Source of the DNA: Streptomyces cavernicola
GTDB taxonomy: Bacteria; Actinomycetota; Actinomycetes; Streptomycetales; Streptomycetaceae
Direction of reading: 5' to 3'
NCBI RefSeq assembly: GCF_029968035.1
Contig: NZ_JASCIQ010000002.1
Location: 310,001-374,000 of the forward strand
DNA: 64,000 nt
The position numbers and the translations under genes are program-made. Shown here in pieces: positions 35,267 through 44,441 of the stretch (its first letter is position 1; every line of letters begins with the position of its first letter). The notes beneath the pieces were generated by a model. That model did no database searches. It had not been told where the DNA came from and saw only the letters and a program-made list of their open reading frames with translations.

Positions 35267-36970
35267 ATGTACCGATGGTCGCCGCTCAATGATCGCCAAC
35301 TGGCCCTGCTCGCCCGCATCGGAGAGGGAACAGACCCCGTCACCTCCGCGAGCCCGGAACTCGCCCTCACCGCCCGCGCCCTCAAGGAGCGGGGCCTCAT
35401 CACCATGCCCAAGCACAGTGGGAAGTGGCGGGCGGAGATCACCGATGACGGCCGCTTCTACCTGGAACATGGTCACCACCCGGACCGGCCTGAACCGACC
35501 GCACGCAAGAAGCGACCGGCAGCCGCTGAGCCGAAGCCGAAGGATGCGGCGCCTCCCCGTCGGCGAGCAGCGCCCCCACCGGAGGAGAAACCGGCCCCAG
35601 CGCATCCTGCGAAACCCCGACGTCCGTCGCCGGCGGAGATCGGTGCGGCGTTGATCGCGGAGGTGCAGAAGGCCGATCGGTTTCTTCGGATTCCGGATCC
35701 GAGCGCCGATGAGCGGGCTCGTTATCGCCGGGCGTTCGACGCGGCTCGGCAGTGTGCGCCGGAGGGCTTCCACCTGAAGTACAGCGGGAGGGCCAAGGGA
35801 GACTTCTTCGTCGGACTGCTCCGGGTGACGGGCGAGGACGATACGGAGTGGAACCGGATCCGCCTGGCGCGCAGCCGAGTGGTCACTGACGTCGAGGACG
35901 TGGTCGCGGCGGTCACCGCGGACCACAGCGCCTTCGAGATCTCGGACGAGGTACTTCCACGGGTGCTCTCCCTGCTGCGGCTCCTCGCAGAGCAGGCCCT
36001 CGCGCGACACGGCGAGATCGCGGTGTCGAAGAAGCGCAGGCAGGCGAGGCCGCTGCTCACGGTCCACGGCAGGACGTACGAGATCAGCTTCAAGGAGCGG
36101 CAGAAGCAGGTCCGGTACGTGCCCAAACAACCGGGCCGGCGGACGTACGACTGGCAGCGGGTCACCCCGGCGCACCGGTACGAGCCGTCCGGCGAACTGG
36201 AACTCCACGTGAGCCAAGGATCGACGTACGGCTACGGCTACCGCAGCGTTTGGGAGAAGGAGTGGGCCGATACCGCCAAGAAGCCGCTGGAGGAGCAGAT
36301 CGGCTCCGTCTTCCGGGCGCTGAAGTCGAACGCGGAGGCAGAGGAGCGGGCTCGGCTTGCGCGGGAGGCGGAGCAGCAGCGGCTGCGTGAGGAGCGAGAG
36401 CGGCAGCAGGAGGAACGCCGCCGGAGGGAGGCCGAGGAGCAGGAGGAACGCCTTCGGCAGGAGGAGGAAGAAGCAGAGCGCACACGGCGAGAGTGGGAAG
36501 CGGCGGTCAGCGTCGCGACGATCAAGGCGGTGGACGCCACGCGAGTCAACCGGTTCGGCACCGCCCTGGCGCAGTGGCAAACCGCCGGAGAGATGCGGGC
36601 CTTCTGCGCCGCGCTCGACGAGGCCGCCTCCGCCTCGGACGACGCCCACGAGGCCGGGCGGCTGCGCGAGTGGTCGCAGTGGGGGAAGGCGGAGGCCGAC
36701 CGGCTCGACCCGACCGTGGCCGGCAGGAGCCTGACCGCCCACGGCCTCCACGCGGAACCCACGGGAGACGAGCTACGCCCGTTCCTCGACGGCTGGCACC
36801 CCCACAGGCCGGAGAAGGCGAAGCCGCCGAAGGAGCAAGAACCCGAGGCGGCAGCCAAACCACCGAAGCCGGAGCCTGAACCGGAACGGTGGCGCAGCTT
36901 CACCGACGAACGTCTGGATCAAGGCTGGAGATATGGACGCCCAGGTCGCGCTCAATGGTGGAGGCGATGA
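35267..36970 (+). CDS. Element-specific winged-helix/coiled-coil protein, copy A
   Basis: A 567-residue protein. It begins MYRWSPLNDRQLALL, a winged-helix-like region ending in GRFYLEHGHHPD (residues 1-70), then an Ala/Pro/Lys linker (70-120). A mixed alpha/beta middle comes next, then a highly charged coiled coil (about 350-415, EEERARLAREAEQQRLREERERQQ-type) and a C-terminal DELRPFLDGWHPHRPE motif. The protein at 52,277-53,791 shares the first and last motifs and overall plan, so the two are paralogues. Function unknown; DNA binding is inferred from the N-terminus. The ~350-base gap before it holds no gene I can support. Confidence 0.65.
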   Translation: MYRWSPLNDRQLALLARIGEGTDPVTSASPELALTARALKERGLITMPKHSGKWRAEITDDGRFYLEHGHHPDRPEPTARKKRPAAAEPKPKDAAPPRRRAAPPPEEKPAPAHPAKPRRPSPAEIGAALIAEVQKADRFLRIPDPSADERARYRRAFDAARQCAPEGFHLKYSGRAKGDFFVGLLRVTGEDDTEWNRIRLARSRVVTDVEDVVAAVTADHSAFEISDEVLPRVLSLLRLLAEQALARHGEIAVSKKRRQARPLLTVHGRTYEISFKERQKQVRYVPKQPGRRTYDWQRVTPAHRYEPSGELELHVSQGSTYGYGYRSVWEKEWADTAKKPLEEQIGSVFRALKSNAEAEERARLAREAEQQRLREERERQQEERRRREAEEQEERLRQEEEEAERTRREWEAAVSVATIKAVDATRVNRFGTALAQWQTAGEMRAFCAALDEAASASDDAHEAGRLREWSQWGKAEADRLDPTVAGRSLTAHGLHAEPTGDELRPFLDGWHPHRPEKAKPPKEQEPEAAAKPPKPEPEPERWRSFTDERLDQGWRYGRPGRAQWWRR

Positions 36971-37742
36971 CGCCGTGCCCCCGGTCTCGCAGGGCCTTCA
37001 CCGACTTCTCGATGAGCTTGCCGAGCCGGACGACCTCCTCCCGCAGGGCGAACAGCTCGTCGTAGCGCTCGGTCTTGTCCTGGCCGCACCACTCCCTGAC
37101 GGTCCGCAGGACGGCCGCTTCCGCGTCCAGCTTGCGGTCGTCACGGCGGCTGTAGGAGTACCAGCCGGACTCGGTGCGCTCTTGATCGATGGCCTGCTGC
37201 CTGCGGTCCACCTCCGGAAGGATGCCGTCGGCGAGATGGTCGGCCACGTGGCGCGCGATGCGCTCAGTGACCGGCCACCCGGCCAGGCAGAGGCCGGCAC
37301 GGTTCTCGTGGACCATCGGATCACCGCGCAGATCCGCGGGATCCATCCCGACCAGCCGGGCCCCCGCGTCGAGGTTGTTCAGCTCAAGGATCCCGGCGTC
37401 CGCGGCCCCTCGACGCAGTCGCAGCTTGCTCTTCGGGCGGACGAAGCCGAGGATCATCCGCGCAGCCTCAAAGTCTGCGCTCCCCCGTACCTCTCGCGAC
37501 ACCTCTGCCAGCGTTAGCTCACTCGCATCGTCCGCCCGAAACGCCTCGACGTCTTCCCAACGTGCCACGAGAGAGGCCGGGTTGACCCACTCCTGGAGCC
37601 CGGCGTCATCACCATCGAGGAACCGCACGTGGAGCGAGTCAGTTCTTCCTCGCCCACCTACCCGTACGATCTCGACCCGGCGGATTGGACTGCCCAACTC
37701 TTTCGGCCGCGCTCGGTAGGCCCAGTGCTCACCCGTCTCCAT
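36900..37742 (-). CDS. Hypothetical protein (280 aa)
   Basis: A protein of about 280 residues beginning METGEHWAYRARPKELGSPIRRVEIVRVG and continuing with a small beta-domain (LHVRFLDGDDAGLQEWVNPASLVARWEDVEAF). This N-terminal module recurs in Streptomyces element proteins. The rest is helical, with RTVREWCGQDKTERYDELFALREEVVRLGKLIEKSVKAL. No catalytic motif is evident. An upstream ATG at 37,808 is possible, but the shorter form fits the module start. The 3' end overlaps copy A by 71 bases, tail to tail. Confidence 0.6.
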   Translation of the reverse strand: METGEHWAYRARPKELGSPIRRVEIVRVGGRGRTDSLHVRFLDGDDAGLQEWVNPASLVARWEDVEAFRADDASELTLAEVSREVRGSADFEAARMILGFVRPKSKLRLRRGAADAGILELNNLDAGARLVGMDPADLRGDPMVHENRAGLCLAGWPVTERIARHVADHLADGILPEVDRRQQAIDQERTESGWYSYSRRDDRKLDAEAAVLRTVREWCGQDKTERYDELFALREEVVRLGKLIEKSVKALRDRGHGVIASTIERDLGVHISSLDPDVRR

Positions 37743-38335
37743 GTACCTATTGAGCCAGTTCTGTTGAGCCCGGCACTCCACAAACGTCAGAACTGGCCGA
37801 TGATCCACTGAGTTCTGATGGCCACCTGTCAGGGGGCTCTCAGACGCCCGATCGAAGGCTACTCACAGCGGCAACTGTTCTGCCCTAGGTCGATCGCCCT
37901 GTTCCCCTTAACAGTCAGGTGTGAGCATCCGCTGCAATGTCGCCTAGCCTGAGAAAGAGGTGGATGTTGGTTCACTAAGCCGACGAGCTTACGACCTCGC
38001 CCACGTTCTACTCGAACCGAGGTTCATGAATGACGCAGAGTTCGGACGAGCGAGTCGGTCGCTTCCGCCTACGCCGCAACATCGAACCCTCCAAGGCCAT
38101 CCTGAGCAGGCACATGAGGCTTCGATGAAGCGTTCGTGGCCACTCCAGGGCATGCCGCGCCCCTTTGCCGACCAGCAGAGAGTCTGATCAGCCCCCGCTG
38201 TCAGAGGGACGAATGAGGATGCCCAGCAGAACGCGATGGCCCTGATCGCGTTCCTGGGCCCAGGCCGGGGAAGCAGTTCCCAGCCTGGGTCCAAGCGCTG
38301 TCCAGCAGGAGGCAGAGTGCCTAACCTGTCTGGCG
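37743..38335. other. 593-base region without a supported gene
   Basis: Only very short open frames occur. One on the plus strand (38,030-38,128) would encode a 32-residue basic peptide starting MTQSSDERVGRF, but it has no clear ribosome-binding site and I do not call it. The region is less GC-rich than average and probably holds promoter sequences. Confidence 0.4.
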
Positions 38336-39367
38336 TCAGGCAGCAGGGCGAATCACGGATTCCGGTCGGACACAGGGAACTTCGCCGGCCTGTCGGACCT
38401 GCTCACCTTTCAGGTCGGTCACCTCCGGTTGCCGCTCATGGATATCTGCGAGCAGGTAGGACACGAGATCCTCCAGGCGCGGCCGGTTCATGCCCTCGGG
38501 CACGGTCACCCAGACAGGACCGCCCTGCCGGGTGTCACCGACGGCGTGGCCGCGGAACCCCTTCTCGTCACGCTCGTGCTCAATGAGCCGCACGCCGCAG
38601 TAGCCCGTCAGCTCCTCCAGAGACGCCACGTGCCCAGGCTGGACGTACTCACGGCCTTGCGCGAGGAACTCGCTGAGAACGGACCGGAGTTCCTCAGCCT
38701 CCGGGAAGGTGAGCGAGACGCACCGGAACCGTTCCAGAGTGGGGCCGCCCACGGTGAGGTCGATCTGCGGAAGCGACGCGTGTGCCATGTGGGCGAGGCC
38801 GAGTTCGAGGTGCTCGGGCTCCAGAACGCCTTTCGTGCGCGTGACGGGCTGCAGGTCCAGACGCATGACGTGCGTATCGGCCGCATGGAAGTGTTCGGAG
38901 ATCAACGCCGTCGGGGTGTGCTCCTCCCACTCCCTGTACTCGCACCAGGGCGGGCACGGTGTGACAAGTTCGATCGGGTGGTTCGGCTCCGGGTAGTGGT
39001 CGATTGCCTCCGCGGCGCCGCCGACGATGACGTTGTCGTATCGGTGGCGCAGGCCGCGCAGGCGGAGCGCGAAGTCCTCAAGGTCCTCGATGAGAGCGCC
39101 CAAGGCGGATCGGTCGAGTTCGGCCGTGCCGTCGGTGGCTGCCAGCCACAGGCGGGGCTGCTCTCCACGGGCCCGCTCGTCGTGGCCGAGGCTCACCTGC
39201 ACGGAAAGGAGAGGCACTTCGACCTGCGGATTCATCCCCTTCGGCGCCGGCAGCTTCACCGGCGCGCTGATGTGGCTTCCGGTCGACTCTGCGTGCGGCT
39301 CGCTCGCGCACCAGGTCGGGCAATCGTGGTCGGCGGGCTGGAGGACGAGAACGGGGGCGTTGGACAT
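38336..39367 (-). CDS. Protein with duplicated CPxWC modules (DUF6907-like)
   Basis: A 343-residue protein with two similar modules, each opening with a Cys-Pro-x-Trp-Cys motif: DCPTWCASEPHAES at residues 15-28 and PCPPWCEYREWEEHT near 137-151. Each continues with beta-rich sequence and an IEDLEDFALRLRGL- or AEELRSVLSEFLAQG-type helix. The C-terminal 90 residues form a third region (YCGVRLIEHERDEKGF ... LEDLVSYLLADI). Such modules are common in Streptomyces mobile and accessory genes; function unknown, metal binding likely. GAGGAGA precedes the ATG. Confidence 0.65.
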   Translation of the reverse strand: MSNAPVLVLQPADHDCPTWCASEPHAESTGSHISAPVKLPAPKGMNPQVEVPLLSVQVSLGHDERARGEQPRLWLAATDGTAELDRSALGALIEDLEDFALRLRGLRHRYDNVIVGGAAEAIDHYPEPNHPIELVTPCPPWCEYREWEEHTPTALISEHFHAADTHVMRLDLQPVTRTKGVLEPEHLELGLAHMAHASLPQIDLTVGGPTLERFRCVSLTFPEAEELRSVLSEFLAQGREYVQPGHVASLEELTGYCGVRLIEHERDEKGFRGHAVGDTRQGGPVWVTVPEGMNRPRLEDLVSYLLADIHERQPEVTDLKGEQVRQAGEVPCVRPESVIRPAA

Positions 39368-39566
39368 GATGTCTCCTCGCGTGAACGGGTTCGTCTTGTC
39401 CAGCAGTCTTCGCCCATACAGGATCCTGCACGCCTAGACTCCGATTCCGGGTATATGGCCCATCGACCGTTGCCAAACTGGAGTCAGGCGGGACCTGCTC
39501 CGGCGACAAGACTCTGAGGATGCACCCCAGTTCACACGCCACCGGCCCGGACGGGGTCAACGGCAA

Positions 39567-39596
39567 AGGGCCCGATCCTGGGAGAGATCGGGCCCT
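39567..39596 (-). terminator. Hairpin terminator of the lipoprotein operon
   Basis: An 11-bp stem (AGGGCCCGATC and complement) with an 8-nt loop lies about 120 bases downstream of the lipoprotein stop on the minus strand, followed there by TTTGCC. Confidence 0.65.
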
Positions 39597-39714
39597 GGGG
39601 CAGGCGCCGGTGATCTTCATAGGCAGGCACTCGCGCGCCTCTACCGCAGCCACAGGGTCTCCGGATGACCGCCGGGCCGCATCGCACGGGCCGTTCAGCG
39701 AGCCTGCCCGGACA

Positions 39715-40176
39715 CTAGGCGGGCTTCGGGCTCGGTGTGGGTACCACCGCGTCGTCGAGGGTCACTGCGGGAACTTGGGCGTTAGGCCCGGGGTTCGGTT
39801 TGATGGAGTCGACCATCGGGCTGATCGCGTCGTACATGCGCTTGGACTCCTGAGCGTGTACGCCCTCCCGCCAAGAGGGTCCATAGCCGTCCATCTCCAA
39901 CTCCTTGAGGTAGGAGACGAGTTCCGAGCCAGTCAGTTGGAAGGTGTACACCTTGCCCTTGTGACGGACCACCGTGACTTCGGTGAGGTCGTCGTACGGC
40001 TTTGTAGCTTCCCAGATGTCCTTGGTGCAGGTGATCTGGAACCGGGTGACGCCTGCCGCCTTCAGGAGTCGCTTTTCATGTCCAGGCGGTGTCTTCCCGC
40101 TTCCGCACCCGCTCACGAGTACGGCTCCGGCTGCCGTGGCCAGCAACGCAGCCACGACTTGGCTGCTGCGTTTCAT
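39715..40176 (-). CDS. Lipoprotein of unknown function
   Basis: A 153-residue secreted lipoprotein. The signal peptide MKRSSQVVAALLATAAGAV ends in the lipobox LVSGC, giving an acylated Cys near residue 24. The mature part has no recognised domain (TRFQITCTKDIWEATKPYDDLTEVTVVRHKGKVYTFQLTGSELVSYL) and a Pro-rich tail. It overlaps the upstream winged-helix gene by ATGA, so the two are co-expressed. It probably sits on the outer face of the membrane and may alter the cell surface. Confidence 0.8.
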   Translation of the reverse strand: MKRSSQVVAALLATAAGAVLVSGCGSGKTPPGHEKRLLKAAGVTRFQITCTKDIWEATKPYDDLTEVTVVRHKGKVYTFQLTGSELVSYLKELEMDGYGPSWREGVHAQESKRMYDAISPMVDSIKPNPGPNAQVPAVTLDDAVVPTPSPKPA

Positions 40177-40778
40177 GCGGCGTCGGCCAGCTCGGCCCGG
40201 ACACGGTAGGCAGCGACGGCGGCGGCGAGCGTCTCCGCCGTGTACCCGTTGCGGTACGGCTGTCCCGGTCCGGGGCTCACGGTTCCGTTGTTGGGGCGCG
40301 TCAGTCCGACATTGCGGAGGATCCTGGTCAGGTCTTTGCCGATCTGCTGGGCGCGGATGCCGAGCGCGTCGGCCAGGTCGGTGCCGTACATCACGCCACC
40401 CGCTTTGGCGACGGTTCGGTAGGCCCGCAAAAGGACGGCGGGCACCGCTTCGTCCTCGTCGTCGAGGGGCTCGGCAGGTTCAGCGGGAGCGGTGAGCGGC
40501 GGTTGCGTGCCGCTCGGTACCGTCGGCTGCTGCTCGACGGTGTCCGTGCTCTCGGTCGTCCGACGCGGCCGGGGCGCGCGCGGCACCGACGGCGTGAGTT
40601 CCAGGCCGCCGTCGCGCGGCAGCGGGATGTCCGCGTCGGCCATGAGCGCGTAGGTGTGCGCCACCGTCACCAGGGCAACGGCGCCTTCTTTGTTGCCGCG
40701 GGCCAGAGCGCCCCTGGCCTTGCCGGAGAGGTCGTTCGCTACATCGGCTGCGTTGAGGCAGTGATCAAGTTGATTCAC
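40173..40778 (-). CDS. Winged-helix-like protein coupled to the lipoprotein
   Basis: A 201-residue protein. The N-terminal 50 residues form a helical hairpin (LDHCLNAADVANDLSGKARGALARGNKEGAVALVTVAHTYALMADAD), followed by a Pro/Thr-rich linker. A C-terminal winged helix (AGGVMYGTDLADALGIRAQQIGKDLTRILRNVGLTRPN) comes last, with GYTAETLAAAVAAYR at the end. The same C-terminal architecture occurs in the divergent 265-residue gene at 41,210. The GTG start has a weak ribosome-binding site. It is probably a regulator of the operon or an element-specific DNA-binding protein. Confidence 0.6.
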   Translation of the reverse strand: MNQLDHCLNAADVANDLSGKARGALARGNKEGAVALVTVAHTYALMADADIPLPRDGGLELTPSVPRAPRPRRTTESTDTVEQQPTVPSGTQPPLTAPAEPAEPLDDEDEAVPAVLLRAYRTVAKAGGVMYGTDLADALGIRAQQIGKDLTRILRNVGLTRPNNGTVSPGPGQPYRNGYTAETLAAAVAAYRVRAELADAA

Positions 40779-41209
40779 GGCTGGCTAAACCGGCCGCCTC
40801 TGGATTCGGAAACGCCCCCGGTGGCAGCGGCATACCGTCCGGAGCGACGTTCATCGGATTTACCTGCAGAAACATCGTCTCGGCGAGATGCTGCAGGCAG
40901 CGCGTGGGTGCACGGCGCCGCGCGCTCATGCGCCGGGGTCGCGCTCATGCGCCGCCCTTGCGGCCCGTGTCGGATCTCCATGCTTTGACGCGCACAGCAC
41001 GGCAGGGGTGACTTCCGAGGCGCTACATTGCCGCAACCTCGGCACAGCTGAAACCCGTTCGCATTCCCCGCCTCCCGGCTGCTCGACGCCTTCTTCGACG
41101 CGGGTGAGAACCGCACCAACGCGACGAACTCACCTATATGGCAGGTCAGTTGAGTGTGCTTGAGGCTAGGGAGGCGTGTCCTGCGCGCACTGGGCAACGT
41201 TCCTGACGT
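40779..41209. promoter_or_regulatory. 431-base divergent intergenic region
   Basis: The region lies between two divergent genes that encode related winged-helix proteins, so it probably carries both promoters. I see no supported gene or clear operator in it. Confidence 0.4.
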
Positions 41210-42007
41210 ATGCAGTCGAACAGCATCCTCGAAGCCCTTGAGCAGGCAGTCGCCCAACGCAACAAGCTGTCCGCCGAGTTGGCGAAGTGCGGTGGCCACA
41301 TCGCCGAGTTGATCGCGCAGGCGGTGACCGAAAACGTCGCCATCGATCCCGTCCTCCAGGACTTGAAACCCCTGATCCCGCGCCAGTCGGCGGCGAGGCC
41401 GGTGGACAACACGTCGACCCACACGCCGACGCCGGCGGCGCCCAAGAAGGCAGCACCATCCGCCACGCCTCGAAGCCGTGCGTGGGAGGTGATTCAGGGA
41501 GCCGACATGGGGCACGGCATGACAGCGGATGAGCTGCTGGGGCGCCTGCAGTCGGAGGGATACGCCGATCTTCGGGTCGCGACCGTGCAAGGCTGGCTCA
41601 GTTACTGGAACGGCGTCGGCAGTCTCCGTCGCGTCCCTGGCGCGGTTTTTCCGACGTACGTGCCGAACTCCAAGGGCACATTCCACTCGCTGACCGGCAA
41701 GCTAGCGCCCACACCCTCTGGGAATGATCCGGTGCCACCGCTCCTGCGCGAAGCTCAACTAGCTGTACAGGAGGCAGGCGGTCGGATGCACTCGGGCGAG
41801 CTCGCTGCGTCATTCAACGTCAACCCCTACGAACTGGGAACCCAGTTGTCCGGGTTGCTGCGCAGGGTGGGCATCCGTCGACCCGCAGAGGGCAAGGTGC
41901 GCAGTGGCCCACGCGGACAGCTCGCTCCAGGGTTCACGGAGGAATGCCTGAACCAGGCCATCGCGATCTTCGAAGCGAGTGGAGGCGCAGGGAGTTCACC
42001 GGGCTGA
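41210..42007 (+). CDS. Winged-helix protein with N-terminal coiled coil
   Basis: A 265-residue protein. Residues 1-60 are a helical or coiled-coil segment (SILEALEQAVAQRNKLSAELAKCGGHIAEL), then a Thr/Pro linker. Next is a first winged-helix-like domain (MGHGMTADELLGRLQSEGYADLRVATVQGWLSYWNGVGSLRRVPGAVF, about 100-150). A second one (GGRMHSGELAASFNVNPYELGTQLSGLLRRVGIRRP, about 195-230) matches the C-terminal domain of the gene at 40,173. Two DNA-binding domains suggest a regulator; targets are unknown. Confidence 0.6.
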   Translation: MQSNSILEALEQAVAQRNKLSAELAKCGGHIAELIAQAVTENVAIDPVLQDLKPLIPRQSAARPVDNTSTHTPTPAAPKKAAPSATPRSRAWEVIQGADMGHGMTADELLGRLQSEGYADLRVATVQGWLSYWNGVGSLRRVPGAVFPTYVPNSKGTFHSLTGKLAPTPSGNDPVPPLLREAQLAVQEAGGRMHSGELAASFNVNPYELGTQLSGLLRRVGIRRPAEGKVRSGPRGQLAPGFTEECLNQAIAIFEASGGAGSSPG

Positions 42008-42587
42008 GTTCTTGACTGGGTCGGCAGGGCAGGCAAGGCGGCCGCCTTGGAATCTCTCCTGTACCCGCTCGGCCTCACGGCACGCACGATGATGCCGGAA
42101 CCCCGCCAGTGCGATCAGCCGCTGCCCTGCGCAAGAAGACGATCACTTCCGACTACCTCGGCGGCCTCAAGGGCGAAGGGCTGATGCTCACTCTTGAAGC
42201 CGTGCTCGGCTTGTGGACCATGCAGTTTGCTACTTTGGTCTCGGAATGCGCTGACCCCTCGAGCGTGATCACATACGGAGACCGCTGCGGCCGGATCCGG
42301 CCGCGATGGCCTGGACGGTTCCACCATCTGAAAGTTGTTCGTGGCCGACATTTGCCACTCCGCCCCGCTGCGCTTCCACTGTCACCGAGTTCGCGGAGAC
42401 CGTGCAGCAGGGATGCCCCTTTCTCTCGTATGGGTGAATCCGGCCCTCCCTGCTGTTCCGGCTCCCCCTTGCCAGTTGTGTTGTGCTCCCGCCGGGAGCG
42501 TCAACTCCACGTAATTCAGGCGTTGTTGGCGGGTGCGTCGAGCGCTGTCCGGCCTAGCGTGGTGGTCCCGGCTACCGAGGTGGGTTC
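42008..42587. other. 580-base region without a supported gene
   Basis: No open frame here has a convincing start, codon pattern or ribosome-binding site. Its right end must hold the promoter of the 617-residue gene. Confidence 0.4.
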
Positions 42588-44441
42588 ATGGGAAAGCGTC
42601 AGCGCCGACGTCAACGGCAGCAGCGGAACAGGCTCAAGCAACAGCAGAAGGCCCAGCGCCGGCACCTGCTTCCCAGTGCGCAGCGACCGCTGCTGGAGGT
42701 GTGCTTCGAGGACGGGGTGTCCGAGGACCACGAAGCGCTGTGCCTGGCGTACTGGGAGTTCGACGAGCCGGGTGCGTGGACCCGTAAGGTCGCGGAGCTC
42801 GGCTCCAGCAGTATGGTCCTGCGGATCGTGAAGGCGTCCTGCCATGCCAATGTGCTGACGCTGATGTGTCCGCAGTGCGCCGACCCGATCACGGTGAAGT
42901 CCCGCTCCGACCTCGCGAATACGGGGCTGTGGCGGCCGGATGTTTTTCCCACCGCGGAACAGCGAGCCAAGGTGCCCTGCGATGCCTGCCGTGAGGTTGC
43001 GGCCGATGCGCGGCGGGCGGCAGAGCAACGTGCCCAGGAGGAGCACCGCAAGAGGTCCGAGAGGCGGGCCGCGAACGCCAGTGCTTGGGTCGCCGACCAC
43101 AGAGGCCACTCGTTCCCCGACGAGCCGCTGTCGGCACAGGAAGCCCTGACTCTGCTCACCGTGATCGACATCATGGACCGCAAGGACAGCGAGTCGTTCG
43201 GGCCGCTGAACAAGGCCGACTACTTCCTCGGTGCGTCACACAGCACCGATGTGGAGACGCTGAAGAACCTGCACCAGCAGCGTTGGATCGCGCCAACGCT
43301 GCCCGCGGCGGTGGACGACTTCGCGTACATGGACGACGATACGGTCCGCGGGGTGTACGTCGAGCGGGTGCCGTGGAGGCTCGCGCATGCCCTTGGTGAC
43401 GAGGCCCCGCAGGCTCGCCGGGAAACCGCAGACGAGATGCAGCTCCTCCTGCTCGACAGCATGGACGAGCTGAAGGAGACCGGGCAGGAACTTGATGCGG
43501 TCACCGCCGTGATGTACCTGGACAACCTCCTGATGCGGAAGTACAGCGAGGAGCCGGTCCCGGAGCACCGGATGCAGGAGGCGTACGACACGTTTCGGGA
43601 CGCCCTGCGCGGTGGCTTCACCCTCGGCCAGCTGCTCGCTGTCGCCTGGAGCGCCACGGCCAGTTCAGTGGCATGGGGACAGCGCACGCCGGGGCTCAGG
43701 CCGGGCAGTGTGTCCTCGGCGGCGGTGACCAACCTGGGGCGTCGTCTCGGGTACGCCTCGGATCGGCCAGTGCCTGTGTACGACCTGCCGAACTGGGTGA
43801 CGCTTCCGGCGACACGGGCGACCTTGCTGCGCCTGCTGGAACAGCACAGAGCCGAGAGCGAAGCCCTGCACCGCTTCCGGTCCCTGCAACAGCGCATCGG
43901 CTCACGGCAACTGGAAGCCCTTGAACTCGACGGAGACCTTGCCGAGGCAGCAGACAGCGGCAGGGCGACGACGGAGAGCCTGTCATTCCCCGACTTCCTT
44001 GTGGACTCGCGTGGCGACGGGCCTGTCCGTAAGCCCTTGCCTCCGCTTACATACGCGTTGGTGACCCCGGACGGTTCCTTCGAGTTCCGTACGGAGAGCG
44101 CCAAGGGCATGCGGGAGAGGGTGGGTGCGGCCGGAGCGGGTCTCGTGGACCGGATCGTCCTTGACGAACCCGCCACGGTGCACGCTTACGTCGCCGAACT
44201 AGTACCCGCGAGGTCCAAGAACGCCAACCCGGTAGCCAGCGAGATGCTCCGGCTGCTGGGCTGCCATTGCGGACCGTTCTTCGGTCCCATCTCCTTCTTC
44301 GCTGTCGGACAGCGCGGGTACGAACCAAGCAGCCTGGACGAGGACCAGCAGGAGATGCTGTACGCCGCGCACGAGGTGGCTCACGCACGCAAGGCGGCAT
44401 CGCCCGGTGACGTGAGCGGGGGCGCCCTCAGCCCAGGGTGA
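42588..44441 (+). CDS. Large unknown protein with basic N-terminus and a zinc-finger-like cysteine cluster
   Basis: A 617-residue protein I do not recognise. The first 25 residues are almost entirely Lys, Arg and Gln (MGKRQRRRQRQQRNRLKQQQ), suited to nucleic-acid binding. A CPQC ... CDAC pair (residues about 94-97 and 131-134) could bind zinc, followed by a charged coiled coil (VAADARRAAEQRAQEEHRKRSERR). The helical middle and the C-terminal mixed domain (YALVTPDGSFEFRTESAKGMRERV) show no catalytic motif. GAGGTGGG precedes the ATG. It is convergent with the RecD2-like gene, with a 14-base overlap. Confidence 0.65.
   Translation: MGKRQRRRQRQQRNRLKQQQKAQRRHLLPSAQRPLLEVCFEDGVSEDHEALCLAYWEFDEPGAWTRKVAELGSSSMVLRIVKASCHANVLTLMCPQCADPITVKSRSDLANTGLWRPDVFPTAEQRAKVPCDACREVAADARRAAEQRAQEEHRKRSERRAANASAWVADHRGHSFPDEPLSAQEALTLLTVIDIMDRKDSESFGPLNKADYFLGASHSTDVETLKNLHQQRWIAPTLPAAVDDFAYMDDDTVRGVYVERVPWRLAHALGDEAPQARRETADEMQLLLLDSMDELKETGQELDAVTAVMYLDNLLMRKYSEEPVPEHRMQEAYDTFRDALRGGFTLGQLLAVAWSATASSVAWGQRTPGLRPGSVSSAAVTNLGRRLGYASDRPVPVYDLPNWVTLPATRATLLRLLEQHRAESEALHRFRSLQQRIGSRQLEALELDGDLAEAADSGRATTESLSFPDFLVDSRGDGPVRKPLPPLTYALVTPDGSFEFRTESAKGMRERVGAAGAGLVDRIVLDEPATVHAYVAELVPARSKNANPVASEMLRLLGCHCGPFFGPISFFAVGQRGYEPSSLDEDQQEMLYAAHEVAHARKAASPGDVSGGALSPG

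Noticed and set aside
40775..41686. Minus-strand open frame across the divergent region and the 265-residue gene
   Set aside because: It overlaps two better-supported genes and reads as low-complexity Arg/Ser sequence.
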